A DNA stretch of 64,000 nt from Arcobacter iocasae. GTDB lineage: Bacteria > Campylobacterota > Campylobacteria > Campylobacterales > Arcobacteraceae. Every line of letters starts with the position of its first letter. The stretch's first letter is position 1. Below are positions 7,680-16,313 of the stretch, piece after piece. The stretch spans positions 2,914,001 through 2,978,000 of the forward strand of contig NZ_CP090177.1 of assembly GCF_042214795.1 (NCBI RefSeq), given 5' to 3'. Below the pieces are notes generated by a model. The model saw only the letters and a program-made list of their open reading frames with translations. It had not been told where the DNA came from and searched no databases. Both the position numbers and the translations under genes were made by a program.

Positions 7680-9152
7680 ATGGAAATTTCTCCAATTAAG
7701 ACACAAAAATTTATAATAAAACTTTTCCCAGAAATAATGATAAAAGGAACATCAGCAAAAAGACAGATGGTAGCTAGATTGCATGGAAACTTGCAAAGAC
7801 TTTTTACACGAATCTCTGATGATATTACAATAAGAAAATTTTTTGATAAGATAGAAGTAGTTTGTCCAATAGAATTTGTAACAGAAGTAAGAATTAAACT
7901 TTTAGATACTCCTGGCATAGAGTTAGTTTTAGAGGCACTACAATTTGACAAAATAACAACAATTGATGAAATAAAAGAAATTGTAAATATACATATGGCA
8001 AAAGAGATAGTAAATAAATCTTTTGTAATAAGAGTTAAGCGTTCAGGAACTCATGATTTTAAATCCACTGAAATAGAACAAACTGTTGGTGGATATATGT
8101 TAAATGAAAATAGAGATTTAACAAAAGGTGTTGATTTACGAAATGCTGAAGTTACAATTAATCTTGAACTTATAAATAATCAACTAAATATTATAACACT
8201 TAAACACAAAGCTCTTGGTGGCTTTCCTTTAGGTTCTCAAGGTGAAATTTTATCTCTTATGTCAGGTGGATTTGACTCAACTGTTGCTTCCTATCTTACT
8301 ATGAAAAGAGGAATCAAAACTCATTTTGTATTTTTTAATCTTGGTGGAGTAGCACATGAAATTGGTGTAAAACAAGTGGCTTTATATCTATGGAATAAAT
8401 TTGGTTCTTCTCATCGAGTTACCTTTACTTCTATTCCTTTTGATGATGTTGTTACTGAAATATTCAGATCAACACATGAAACATACATGGGTGTAACCCT
8501 AAAAAGACTTATGCTAAAAGCAGCTGAAAAAATAGCAAATGATTTAAAAATAGATGCTCTTTTGACAGGTGAAAGTGTTGCACAAGTATCTAGTCAAACA
8601 TTAAGAAACTTAGCTTTAATTGACCAATCAACAAATAAATTAGTTCTAAGACCACTTGCCACTATGAATAAACCAGATATTATAAATATAGCAAATGAAA
8701 TAGGTACTAAAAGATTTGCAGAGACTATGCCAGAATATTGTGGTGTGATTTCAAAGAATCCAACTATTCATGGCTCTTATGACAGAATGGAAAAAGAGTC
8801 TAGAAAATTTGATTATACAGTTTTGGATAATGCTATTGAAAATGCTATTCAAATAAATGTTGATGAGATAAGTGAAGATATAAAAGATATTGGACAAATA
8901 GAAATTGTAAGTGATATTTCAAGTGGAAAATATGTTATTATTGATATTAGACAAACTCCTGAATGTATAGAGACATCTTGTGAAACTTTAAAGATACCTT
9001 TTTATAAATTAAAAACAGAGTTTGAAAAACTTCCACAAGATAAAGAGTATTTATTTTATTGTGAAAAAGGAATATTAAGTCAATTACATGCCCAATATTT
9101 AATAGATGCAAAAAATTTCAATAATATAAAAGTATATAGGCCAATAAAATAA
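7680..9152 (+). CDS. thiI: tRNA 4-thiouridine synthetase ThiI with rhodanese domain
   Basis: A 490-residue protein with the full E. coli-type layout (482 residues): ferredoxin-like and THUMP region (about residues 1-170), PP-loop ATPase with SGGFDS near residue 195, then a C-terminal rhodanese domain (about 400-490). Both sulfur-relay cysteines are present: MPEYCG at about residue 356 (partner Cys) and FYCEKG at about 461 (rhodanese persulfide Cys). ThiI adenylates U8 of tRNA and inserts sulfur received from a cysteine desulfurase; the rhodanese domain is also used for thiazole synthesis in some bacteria. It stands alone, with its own promoter. Confidence 0.95.
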   Translation: MEISPIKTQKFIIKLFPEIMIKGTSAKRQMVARLHGNLQRLFTRISDDITIRKFFDKIEVVCPIEFVTEVRIKLLDTPGIELVLEALQFDKITTIDEIKEIVNIHMAKEIVNKSFVIRVKRSGTHDFKSTEIEQTVGGYMLNENRDLTKGVDLRNAEVTINLELINNQLNIITLKHKALGGFPLGSQGEILSLMSGGFDSTVASYLTMKRGIKTHFVFFNLGGVAHEIGVKQVALYLWNKFGSSHRVTFTSIPFDDVVTEIFRSTHETYMGVTLKRLMLKAAEKIANDLKIDALLTGESVAQVSSQTLRNLALIDQSTNKLVLRPLATMNKPDIINIANEIGTKRFAETMPEYCGVISKNPTIHGSYDRMEKESRKFDYTVLDNAIENAIQINVDEISEDIKDIGQIEIVSDISSGKYVIIDIRQTPECIETSCETLKIPFYKLKTEFEKLPQDKEYLFYCEKGILSQLHAQYLIDAKNFNNIKVYRPIK

Positions 9153-9260
9153 TAAAATTTATTCTAATAAGTTAATTGTTTAATAAGAATATTTGGATAT
9201 AAATTCGTTTTTAAAATAAAAAATAATAAAATATAAGAAGAAAGAAAGACAAGGTAAAAA

Positions 9261-10757
9261 ATGAAAAATTCAGCTGATGTTGAAAAATGGCTAGAAAGAC
9301 ATTCAATTGGGAATTATTTTATTTCAAAAGATTTAAAAGTGACTGTTCATGGGAATGTGAACTTAAATGGTAAGATTAAAGAATTTAAATTACCAGTAAA
9401 ATTTGATGTAGTCGATGGGTATTTTGATATTAGTCATAATACATTAACTTCATTAGAAGGGTGTCCAGAAAAAGTAACTGGAGACTTTAATTGTTCATTT
9501 AATAATATAGACTCATTATATGGTTCTCCAATAGCAGTTGCTGATTTTAATTGTTCCCATAATAAATTAACTACACTATCTTATTGTCCAAAAGAGATAT
9601 TAGGATATATTGATTGTTCAAATAATGAAATCAGTTCAATAAAAGGAAGTCCTAGAACAGTAAGAGGATATTTTAATTGTTCTGAAAATAAAATACACAC
9701 CTTAAAAGGTGGCCCTAAATATGTAACTTTGTATTTTGATTGTTCTCATAATATCTTAAGAGAACTAAAAGGTGGTCCAATAACTGTTGGTGAAGATTAT
9801 ATGTGTAATGGAAATGAGATACAAGACTTAGATGGTATCTCTGATGAAATTGGTTGGGATTTAATAACTGATGTTAGATTGAATCATTTAGTTCATAGTT
9901 TTGATGAGATTACGACTACTTGGAGATATAAAGGTAAAGATGTTGTTGAACATGTTTATAAACCAATTGTTTCTTTACAAAATAAAGAAGATATTGCAAG
10001 ATGGTTACATAAACATGATATAAAAGATTATAAAATATCAGATGATAACTCAGTTACAGTAAATGGTAGAGTTAAACTAAATGATAGACTAGCAAACCTT
10101 TCAAGACTTCCTTTGAAATTTAATGAAATAAATGGCGATTTTGATATAAGTGATAATGAATTAACTTCACTAGAAGGTTGTCCAAGTATTATTAAAGGTG
10201 ATTTTCTAGCATTTAAAAATGAAATTTACTCTTTAAAAGGTGGACCTAAAGAAGTTCATGGAAACTATGTTATTTTAAAAAACAATATTACAAATCTAAA
10301 ATATGCACCAACAATCGTAAAAGATGATTTTATATGTTCTCATAATCCAATAGATAGTCTAGAGGGTTTAAATTTAGTTCAAGGTTCAATTTTTACAAAT
10401 GTTTCACTTCCTGATTTAAAATCGCAAAAATTTGTTTATAATAAAGTGACAACATATAAATATTCTGGTGATTTGGTATGTGAATATTTGGATAGAATTT
10501 ATGTAACATTAACTGATGAAGAAAAAGTTTTTGAAAACACAAGAAAAAAACTTCATAATGGAATAACAAGATTAATTAATACAAATGGATTAAAAAAAGA
10601 GATGGTAACAGATACTTTACTTAAAAATCTAACAAAGTATAATTTAAATGATTTAAGAGAAAAAGTACTTTGTATACGAAATCCAAGTGATATTGATAAA
10701 GAAAAAGAATTATCAGAAAAAGAACTTTTAAAATTAGCTTTCGATCAAGAGCTTTAA
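9261..10757 (+). CDS. leucine-rich-repeat protein of phage-associated type, two modules
   Basis: A 498-residue protein built of two related modules. Each opens with a header (WLERHSIGNYFISKDLKVTV at residue 11; WLHKHDIKDYKISDDNSVTV at about 249) followed by a Leu/Pro segment and then repeats of about 21 residues with the pattern V-G-F-x-C-S-x-N-x-I-x-S-L-x-G-x-P. About seven repeats lie in module 1 (about 50-205) and four in module 2 (about 290-380). A helical C-terminus (about 425-498) follows. No signal peptide or membrane helix. Repeats of this kind are common in phage and marine proteins of unknown function; a protein-binding role is inferred. It stands alone. Confidence 0.8.
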   Translation: MKNSADVEKWLERHSIGNYFISKDLKVTVHGNVNLNGKIKEFKLPVKFDVVDGYFDISHNTLTSLEGCPEKVTGDFNCSFNNIDSLYGSPIAVADFNCSHNKLTTLSYCPKEILGYIDCSNNEISSIKGSPRTVRGYFNCSENKIHTLKGGPKYVTLYFDCSHNILRELKGGPITVGEDYMCNGNEIQDLDGISDEIGWDLITDVRLNHLVHSFDEITTTWRYKGKDVVEHVYKPIVSLQNKEDIARWLHKHDIKDYKISDDNSVTVNGRVKLNDRLANLSRLPLKFNEINGDFDISDNELTSLEGCPSIIKGDFLAFKNEIYSLKGGPKEVHGNYVILKNNITNLKYAPTIVKDDFICSHNPIDSLEGLNLVQGSIFTNVSLPDLKSQKFVYNKVTTYKYSGDLVCEYLDRIYVTLTDEEKVFENTRKKLHNGITRLINTNGLKKEMVTDTLLKNLTKYNLNDLREKVLCIRNPSDIDKEKELSEKELLKLAFDQEL

Positions 10758-10828
10758 TCGTTTTACTTTCGGTTTAGTTTACTTTAGTTAAAATCGCGAA
10801 TTACTAAAACAACAAGTAGGGAAAATAT

Positions 10829-12418
10829 ATGGTTCAAACAGTCAATTTAAAAAAATCATTTGGTGCAAGAGTTTTATTTCAAGAAATAAATCTAAAGCTA
10901 GATGCTGGGAAAAGATATGGTTTAATTGGTGCTAATGGTGCTGGAAAAACTACATTCTTGAAAATTTTATCTGGAGAAGAAGAAGCAACAGAGGGTGAAG
11001 TACAAGTTCAAAATGGTAAAAAAGTTGGAACTTTAAGTCAAAATCAATTTGCTTATGAAACATATAGTTTATTTGATACAGTTTTACTTGGAAATAAAAG
11101 ATTATACAATGCCATTAAAGAAAAAGAAAAACTTTATATGGAAGAGTATACTGATGAAATCGGTGAAAAACTAGGTGAATTAGAAATAATTTGTTGTGAA
11201 GAAGACCCAACATATGAGTATGATGTTAAAATCACCAAGATATTAGAAGAATTAGGTTTCCCTTCTTCTGAACATCAAGAACTTATGTCAACACTAACAG
11301 GTGGAAATAAATTTAAAGTTTTATTAGCACAAGTTTTATATCCAAAACCTGATGTACTATTTCTAGATGAGCCTACGAATAACCTTGATATTGAGACTAT
11401 TGGTTGGTTAGAAAATCAATTACAACATCATGATGGAACTATGGTAGTTATCTCACATGATAGACACTTCTTAAATGCAGTATGTACTCATATCTTAGAT
11501 GTGGATTATAAACAAATTAGAGAGTTCAGTGGTACTTATGATGATTGGTATATCGCTTCAACTTTAATTGCAAAACAACAACAAACAGATGTAAGTAAAA
11601 AACTTAAAGAAAAAGAAGAGTTAGAAAAATTTATCGCTAGATTTAGTGCAAATGCTTCAAAAGCTAGACAAGCAACTTCTAGACAAAAACAACTAGATAA
11701 ATTAGATGTTGGATCTATTCAAGTTTCAAGTAGAAGAGATCCTTCTATTATTTTTAGACAAAAAAGAGAAGTAGGTAAAGAGTTACTTACTGTTAGAAAT
11801 ATCTCTAAATCATATGATGGAGAGCAAGTTTTAAATGATATATCTTTTACTGTTGAAAAAGGTGATAAGATTGCACTTATTGGACCAAATGGTATTGGTA
11901 AATCAACTTTATGTGAAATTTTAATGGAAAAAGTAAAACCAGATAATGGTGAAGTTTTTTGGGGAGCTACAATTCAAAATGGATATTTCCCTCAAAATGC
12001 AACTGATATTATCAAAGGTGAAATGACATTATACGATTGGTTAAGAGATTTTGATAGAGATGCTGATATTTCTGAAATAAGAAACTGTCTTGGTAGAATG
12101 TTATTTAATGGTCAAGAACAAGAGAAAAAAGTAAGTTCTTGTAGTGGGGGAGAGAAACATAGAATGTGGCTTTCTAAAATCATGTTAGAACAACCAAACT
12201 TTATGATATTAGATGAGCCTACAAACCACTTAGACTTAGAAGCAATTATTGCATTAGGTGAAGGGCTTTTAGAATATCCAGGTTCTGTAATTTGTGTATC
12301 ACACGATAGGGAATTACTTGATGCTTATGCAAATAGAATTATTGCGATTCAAAATGATGGTTCTATTGTAGATTTTAAAGGTACTTACGAAGAGTATATT
12401 GAATCAAAAGAAGCTTAG
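10829..12418 (+). CDS. ABC-F family ATPase, YbiT-like
   Basis: A 529-residue protein with two ATP-binding cassettes and no membrane segment, the ABC-F layout. Domain 1 has Walker A GANGAGKTT at residues 34-42 and LFLDEPTNNLD; domain 2 has GPNGIGKST near residue 355 and MILDEPTNHLD. The inter-domain linker contains the conserved FSANASKARQATSRQKQLDK (about residues 271-290). Length and blocks follow E. coli YbiT (530), a ribosome-associated factor that helps at stalled translation. The first signature reads LTGG rather than LSGG. Ribosome site GTAGGGAAAA. The stop codon lies inside the loop of a terminator hairpin. Confidence 0.92.
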   Translation: MVQTVNLKKSFGARVLFQEINLKLDAGKRYGLIGANGAGKTTFLKILSGEEEATEGEVQVQNGKKVGTLSQNQFAYETYSLFDTVLLGNKRLYNAIKEKEKLYMEEYTDEIGEKLGELEIICCEEDPTYEYDVKITKILEELGFPSSEHQELMSTLTGGNKFKVLLAQVLYPKPDVLFLDEPTNNLDIETIGWLENQLQHHDGTMVVISHDRHFLNAVCTHILDVDYKQIREFSGTYDDWYIASTLIAKQQQTDVSKKLKEKEELEKFIARFSANASKARQATSRQKQLDKLDVGSIQVSSRRDPSIIFRQKREVGKELLTVRNISKSYDGEQVLNDISFTVEKGDKIALIGPNGIGKSTLCEILMEKVKPDNGEVFWGATIQNGYFPQNATDIIKGEMTLYDWLRDFDRDADISEIRNCLGRMLFNGQEQEKKVSSCSGGEKHRMWLSKIMLEQPNFMILDEPTNHLDLEAIIALGEGLLEYPGSVICVSHDRELLDAYANRIIAIQNDGSIVDFKGTYEEYIESKEA

Positions 12419-12428
12419 GCTTCTTTTG
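12405..12428 (+). terminator. hairpin terminator spanning the stop codon of the ABC-F gene
   Basis: A perfect 10-bp stem CAAAAGAAGC / GCTTCTTTTG with loop TTAG. The TAG stop of the ABC-F gene (12416-12418) is the loop itself. The 3' arm provides the T-rich end. It lies just before the converging thioesterase gene and could serve both strands. Confidence 0.75.
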
Positions 12429-12436
12429 TAAGAAAA

Positions 12437-12922
12437 CTAATAAATAGTTTTTATTGCATGCTTTGAAGACATTCTTTGCTCTCTTCTTTTGATAGCATCG
12501 TTATATCTTCTTTTTTCATCTTCAGTTACTGGTTCTAATTTTGGAACTGGTAAGGGCTCCCAATTTTCATTAACTGCAACCATTGTAAAATAACAAACAT
12601 TTGTATTTTTTATTGTGTGATCTTTTATATCTTCAGAAATGACTTTTATACCAATTTCCATTGAAGTTCTTCCAACATAATTTACTGATGCATGAAATGT
12701 AACTAGTGAACCTATCTTGATTGGATCTTTAAATAAAACCATATCAACAGATAAAGTTACTGCATATCCCCCCGAATATCTCGCTGCACAAGCATATGCA
12801 ACATGGTCTAGCATTTTTAAAATTTCTCCCCCATGTACATTCTTTCCACTAAAGTTTGCTTTATCAGGTGTCATTAACATCGTCATTGTAAGAGATTTCT
12901 CGCCTTTTACTGTATTGCTCAT
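12437..12922 (-). CDS. acyl-CoA thioesterase (hotdog fold, YciA/BFIT type)
   Basis: A 161-residue single hotdog domain. The helix block NVHGGEILKMLDHVAYACAA (about residues 28-47) is the signature of the YciA/ACOT group, with the Asp of the catalytic region; VTLSVDMVLFKDPIKIGSLV (about 55-74) is the strand pair that follows. Such enzymes hydrolyse fatty acyl-CoA in the cytoplasm and usually form hexamers. The Arg/Lys-rich C-terminal tail (RRYNDAIKRREQR) is also typical. Single gene, divergent from nothing on its left; its promoter lies in the 120-base gap to ligA. Confidence 0.9.
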   Translation of the reverse strand: MSNTVKGEKSLTMTMLMTPDKANFSGKNVHGGEILKMLDHVAYACAARYSGGYAVTLSVDMVLFKDPIKIGSLVTFHASVNYVGRTSMEIGIKVISEDIKDHTIKNTNVCYFTMVAVNENWEPLPVPKLEPVTEDEKRRYNDAIKRREQRMSSKHAIKTIY

Positions 12923-13041
12923 ATATAACCTTTGTAAAATATCTTTTAATTATAGACTAAATATATATAAATTTATAATAAAAACTTATTTTAAAAGAGT
13001 GCAAAATTTGAAATTTATTAAAAAGTAACACTTGCAATATT

Positions 13042-14988
13042 TTAAATCATTTCATTCATTTCATCTTCATTTATAGTTTTAACATTGAGCTCAATGGCTT
13101 TATCATATTTACTTCCAGCATCTTCGCCATATATAACATAATCTGTCTTTTTAGATACACTAGAACTCACTTTTGCACCTAAAGCTTCAAGTTGTTTTTT
13201 TATCTCTCCACGGCTTACACTCATAGTTCCTGTTATTACAACAGTTTTACCTTTAAAGGCATTTTCATTTACTTCTATTTTTTCTTCAACTTTAGGGTTT
13301 ATCGTATTTATTAATTTTGATACAAGTTCTTCATTTACTCTCATAAACTCTACAAATGAGTTTGCCATTTGTTCACCAATTCCATCAAGTGCTACAAGGG
13401 AATCAAAATCTATTTTTAGAACATCAAGTCCAAATTCTAAACATATTTGTTTAGAAGCCACTTCTCCAATATGTTCGATTCCAAGAGCATTTATAACTCT
13501 ATATAAAGAACTTCCTTTTGTATTTTCTATAGCATTTAAAAGATTGTTTATCTTTTTCTCTTTAAAGCCTTCTAGATTTTCTAAATCTTCATATTTAAGT
13601 GAGTATAAATTAAGTATGTCATAAATCTTTTTTTCTCTAACTAAAGTTTCAACTATTTTATTTCCAAGTCCATCTATATTCATACAATTTTTACTTGCAA
13701 AATAGATTATTGAGTTTACAATTATTGCTGGGCAATCAAGATTTTGACACTTTATTAGTGTCCCTTCATCTAAAAGTTCACTTTTGCATTTAGGACATGT
13801 TGTAGGGCGAGTGATTTCTACTTGTGTGCCATCTCTTCTGTCTGTAAATACTTTTGTAATCTTAGGGATAATATCTCCACTTTTTATAATAATTACTTGG
13901 TCATTTATTCTTAAATCAAGTCTTGCTATCTCATCATAGTTGTGTAAGCTAGCTCTCTCAACAGTTGAGCCATCTATTAAAGTTGGTTCTACAACTGCCA
14001 CAGGGGTTATAACACCTGTTCGTCCTACTTGTTGGATGATATCTTTTATTGTAGTAGTTTTTTCAACTGCTGGAAATTTGTAAGCACATGACCATCTAGG
14101 AAACTTTACTGTGTATCCTAGCTCTTCTTGAGTTTCTATGTCATTGATTTTTATTACCATTCCATCAAGCATCATTTCAATACTATTTCTTGAAGCAATT
14201 ATTTTATGATATAAATCTTCGATTCCTTCAACAGTTGTAGTTTTTGTAGTCATTGGTGGGTGAACAAAGCCAAGTGAATAAACATATTCCATCATTTCAG
14301 AGTATTTAGTAAAATCTAAAGAGTTCTGACCCACACCCCAAACATTAAAAAATAGTTTTCTTTTAGCTGTAATACTAGGATCTAGTTGTCTCAAACTTCC
14401 AGCTGCTGCATTTCTAGGGTTTGCAAATAATTGCTCACCATTTTTAGCTCGCTCTCCATTTATCTTTTCAAAGTCAGCTTTTTTTATAACTATTTCACCT
14501 CTTATTTCTATAAGAGATTGTTCTTTTATTTGTAAAGGAATAGAGTGTATTGTTTTAACATTATTTGTAACATCTTCACCAATACTCCCATCTCCTCTTG
14601 ATATGGCTTGTTTTAATACACCATGTTCATATATTAGGTTCAGACTTGCTCCATCAAATTTTGGTTCACAATAAAATTCTAGATTTGTATTAACTTTATG
14701 GGCTCTTTTTATCCAATCTTCTAATTCCTCTGTATTAAAAACATCTTCTTGAGACCACATTCGTGAAAGGTGAGAAGCTTTCTCAAAACCTTCTAAAACA
14801 AAACCACCAACTCTTTTATTTGGTGAATTAGGATGTGATAAGCTTGGATTTTCTTGTTCATATGCTAAACATTCCCTTGATAATTTATCATACTCTTCAT
14901 CACTTGCTTGTGGATTATCTTCTACATAATAAGCTATCGCCCAAGATATTAATATATTTATTTTTTCATTATATTCGTTTTGTGTCAT
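13042..14988 (-). CDS. ligA: NAD+-dependent DNA ligase LigA
   Basis: A 648-residue ligase of usual family length. The adenylation lysine is in EPKFDG (KxDG motif), near residue 113. An oligonucleotide-binding domain follows, then a four-Cys zinc finger (CPKCKS ... CQNLDCPA, about residues 400-425), helix-hairpin-helix repeats and a C-terminal BRCT domain (GKTVVITGTMSVSRGEIKKQ, about 580 onward). I set the start at the ATG at 14988: AAGAAGAG lies just upstream, the protein then begins MTQNEYNEK, and the longer frame would run into the methyltransferase gene. Ten bases separate the two genes, so they are probably one transcript. Confidence 0.96.
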   Translation of the reverse strand: MTQNEYNEKINILISWAIAYYVEDNPQASDEEYDKLSRECLAYEQENPSLSHPNSPNKRVGGFVLEGFEKASHLSRMWSQEDVFNTEELEDWIKRAHKVNTNLEFYCEPKFDGASLNLIYEHGVLKQAISRGDGSIGEDVTNNVKTIHSIPLQIKEQSLIEIRGEIVIKKADFEKINGERAKNGEQLFANPRNAAAGSLRQLDPSITAKRKLFFNVWGVGQNSLDFTKYSEMMEYVYSLGFVHPPMTTKTTTVEGIEDLYHKIIASRNSIEMMLDGMVIKINDIETQEELGYTVKFPRWSCAYKFPAVEKTTTIKDIIQQVGRTGVITPVAVVEPTLIDGSTVERASLHNYDEIARLDLRINDQVIIIKSGDIIPKITKVFTDRRDGTQVEITRPTTCPKCKSELLDEGTLIKCQNLDCPAIIVNSIIYFASKNCMNIDGLGNKIVETLVREKKIYDILNLYSLKYEDLENLEGFKEKKINNLLNAIENTKGSSLYRVINALGIEHIGEVASKQICLEFGLDVLKIDFDSLVALDGIGEQMANSFVEFMRVNEELVSKLINTINPKVEEKIEVNENAFKGKTVVITGTMSVSRGEIKKQLEALGAKVSSSVSKKTDYVIYGEDAGSKYDKAIELNVKTINEDEMNEMI

Positions 14989-14998
14989 TATTCTCTTC

Positions 14999-15703
14999 TT
15001 AAATTTTTTGTAAAATATCAACCCTAAAAGGTTTTTCAAATGTTATTGGATTATTTTTTTGTGCATATTGGTTAAATTTTTCTTCGACTTCTTTTTCAAG
15101 CTCTGTTGAGATATTATAATCATTAAATGTTGCACTCATATGTTTTGACTTAAACTCATTAAAATCTTCATAAGTAACTAATGAATAAAAAAATACCTCT
15201 TGAAATAGTTTAAATTCTTCATTATCAACAGCTTTTTTGATGGCATTAAAAGCTTCTACTCTTACTATCTCTTCATTATGAAACATTGCAATCATATCAC
15301 TTAATTCACCTGTAAAAAGAGGTTCTGAAATATAAGCTAAACCATTTGGTTTTAGTACTCTTTTTATCTCACTTAAAGCTTTTGGCATAAGATTTATGGG
15401 TACATGATGAAAAGATTTAAACATAAAAACCATATCAACACTTTCATCTTCTAAGTGAATATCTTCTGCCCCACAGAGTTTAAATTCTATATTTTCATAA
15501 GTTTTTTGAAGATTTTTTTCATGTTGTATTTTATCTACTTCACAAGCGATAATTTTTCTATCAAATCCATTGGTGGCAATATTTATTGTTTTTGAAGCAG
15601 CGCCACAGCCTAGTTCTAGTATTGTTTTATTGTTTAAATTCAGAGTCTCAATAAGATAATCTTCATTTAATTCTTGTTGTATATTTGCTTGAATTAATCT
15701 CAT
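14999..15703 (-). CDS. class I SAM-dependent methyltransferase
   Basis: A 234-residue protein with a Methyltransf_11-type Rossmann domain. Motif I is ILELGCGAASKTINIA (about residues 28-43), the acidic post-I residue is in IIACEVDK, and motif IV is MVFMFKSFHHVP (about 107-118). RVLKPNGLAYISEPLF (about 128-143) is the strand that follows. The C-terminal quarter is helical and charged. The acceptor is unknown; the SFHH in motif IV is common in small-molecule methyltransferases. Its promoter region is shared with the divergent small membrane gene; ligA follows downstream. Confidence 0.88.
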   Translation of the reverse strand: MRLIQANIQQELNEDYLIETLNLNNKTILELGCGAASKTINIATNGFDRKIIACEVDKIQHEKNLQKTYENIEFKLCGAEDIHLEDESVDMVFMFKSFHHVPINLMPKALSEIKRVLKPNGLAYISEPLFTGELSDMIAMFHNEEIVRVEAFNAIKKAVDNEEFKLFQEVFFYSLVTYEDFNEFKSKHMSATFNDYNISTELEKEVEEKFNQYAQKNNPITFEKPFRVDILQKI

Positions 15704-15740
15704 AAGAAATTATATCATTTTAAACTAATATTTTTTTTGA

Positions 15741-15746
15741 TATAAT
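15741..15746 (+). promoter_or_regulatory. -10 element of the 113-aa gene
   Basis: TATAAT in TTTGATATAATTC follows an eight-T run and lies 19 bases before the ATG at 15766. A TGGAG ribosome site is placed between them, so this transcript has a short leader. Confidence 0.5.
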
Positions 15747-15765
15747 TCTCCACTATGGAGAAAAT

Positions 15766-16107
15766 ATGAGTTATTTAGATATTTGTATATTGGGCTGGAA
15801 CTTAAATGCTTTAATGTTTGTCATTAATTTATTTCTTGCAATAAAAGTAATAAAAGCAACAGATGTTAGTGTAATACAAGAACAAACTAGACTATTAGAA
15901 GAATTAAAATTTGAATTCGATAAGTATTACCCAAATAGAAAAGTTGAAGTGAGTATTTCATATATTGTTCCATTTACTGCATTTTTTAGAATGACATTAA
16001 GAATTCTAGAAATGTTTTTCTTCTTTACAAAAAATAAAAATACCACAATGTATGATTTTATGGTTTATAAATATTCATACGATATTCAAAAAGCTAAATC
16101 AAAATAA
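15766..16107 (+). CDS. hypothetical protein with one membrane segment (113 aa)
   Basis: A 113-residue protein preceded by GGAGAAAAT. One clear hydrophobic helix is near the N-terminus (LNALMFVINLFLAIKVI, about residues 12-28), then a charged stretch with QEQTRLLEELKFEFDKYY (about 38-55) likely to form a short coiled coil, then a second hydrophobic stretch around 64-90 (IVPFTAFFRMTLRILEMFFF). I do not recognise the family. A membrane-anchored helper is the most that can be said. It lies just upstream of tRNA-Val and has its own promoter. Confidence 0.7.
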   Translation: MSYLDICILGWNLNALMFVINLFLAIKVIKATDVSVIQEQTRLLEELKFEFDKYYPNRKVEVSISYIVPFTAFFRMTLRILEMFFFFTKNKNTTMYDFMVYKYSYDIQKAKSK

Positions 16108-16136
16108 TATTTAGCTAATATCTCATTCTTTTAAAT

Positions 16137-16212
16137 GGTCGCATAGCTCAGTTGGTAGAGCACCACCTTGACATGGTGGTGGTCGTAGGTTCAAGTCCTA
16201 TTGTGGCCACCA
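16137..16212 (+). tRNA. tRNA-Val (GAC)
   Basis: A 76-base cloverleaf. The acceptor arm GGTCGCA pairs with TGTGGCC, the D arm is GCTC/GAGC, the anticodon stem CCACC/GGTGG holds loop TTGACAT with anticodon GAC, and the T arm GTAGG/CCTAT holds TTCAAGT. CCA is encoded. The acceptor stem uses two G-T wobble pairs. It stands alone rather than in a tRNA or rRNA cluster. Confidence 0.97.
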
Positions 16213-16250
16213 ACAAAATAATCATAATAATTTTATAAAAAGTACTTTTT

Positions 16251-16283
16251 TGCAAGTTTTATGACAGTCTTTCATGGTATAAT
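16251..16283 (+). promoter_or_regulatory. predicted TctD box and promoter of usp-tctDE
   Basis: A 33-base element beginning TGCAAGTTTTATGACAG and ending in the -10 TATAAT (16278-16283). The same element, in the same orientation and at nearly the same distance from the start codon, precedes both tctC genes. It contains two AG-y-y-T half-sites 11 bases apart (AGTTTTATGAC, AGTCTTTCATG), the spacing expected for an OmpR/PhoB-family regulator, placed where a -35 would be. This would make tctDE autoregulated. Assignment to TctD is inference. Confidence 0.7.
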
Positions 16284-16313
16284 TTAATAATATATTTTCT
16301 TAAAGGATTTTTT

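Noticed and set aside
9153..10828. Prophage remnant around the repeat protein
   Set aside because: No integrase, structural or lysis genes and no direct repeats; neighbours are ordinary housekeeping genes.
14989..15039. Longer ligA starting at 15039
   Set aside because: It would overlap the methyltransferase gene and lacks family-like residues; the ATG at 14988 has a good ribosome site.
16137..16212. tRNA-Val as an integration site
   Set aside because: No integrase nearby and no second copy of the tRNA 3' end seen downstream; the neighbouring genes look native.
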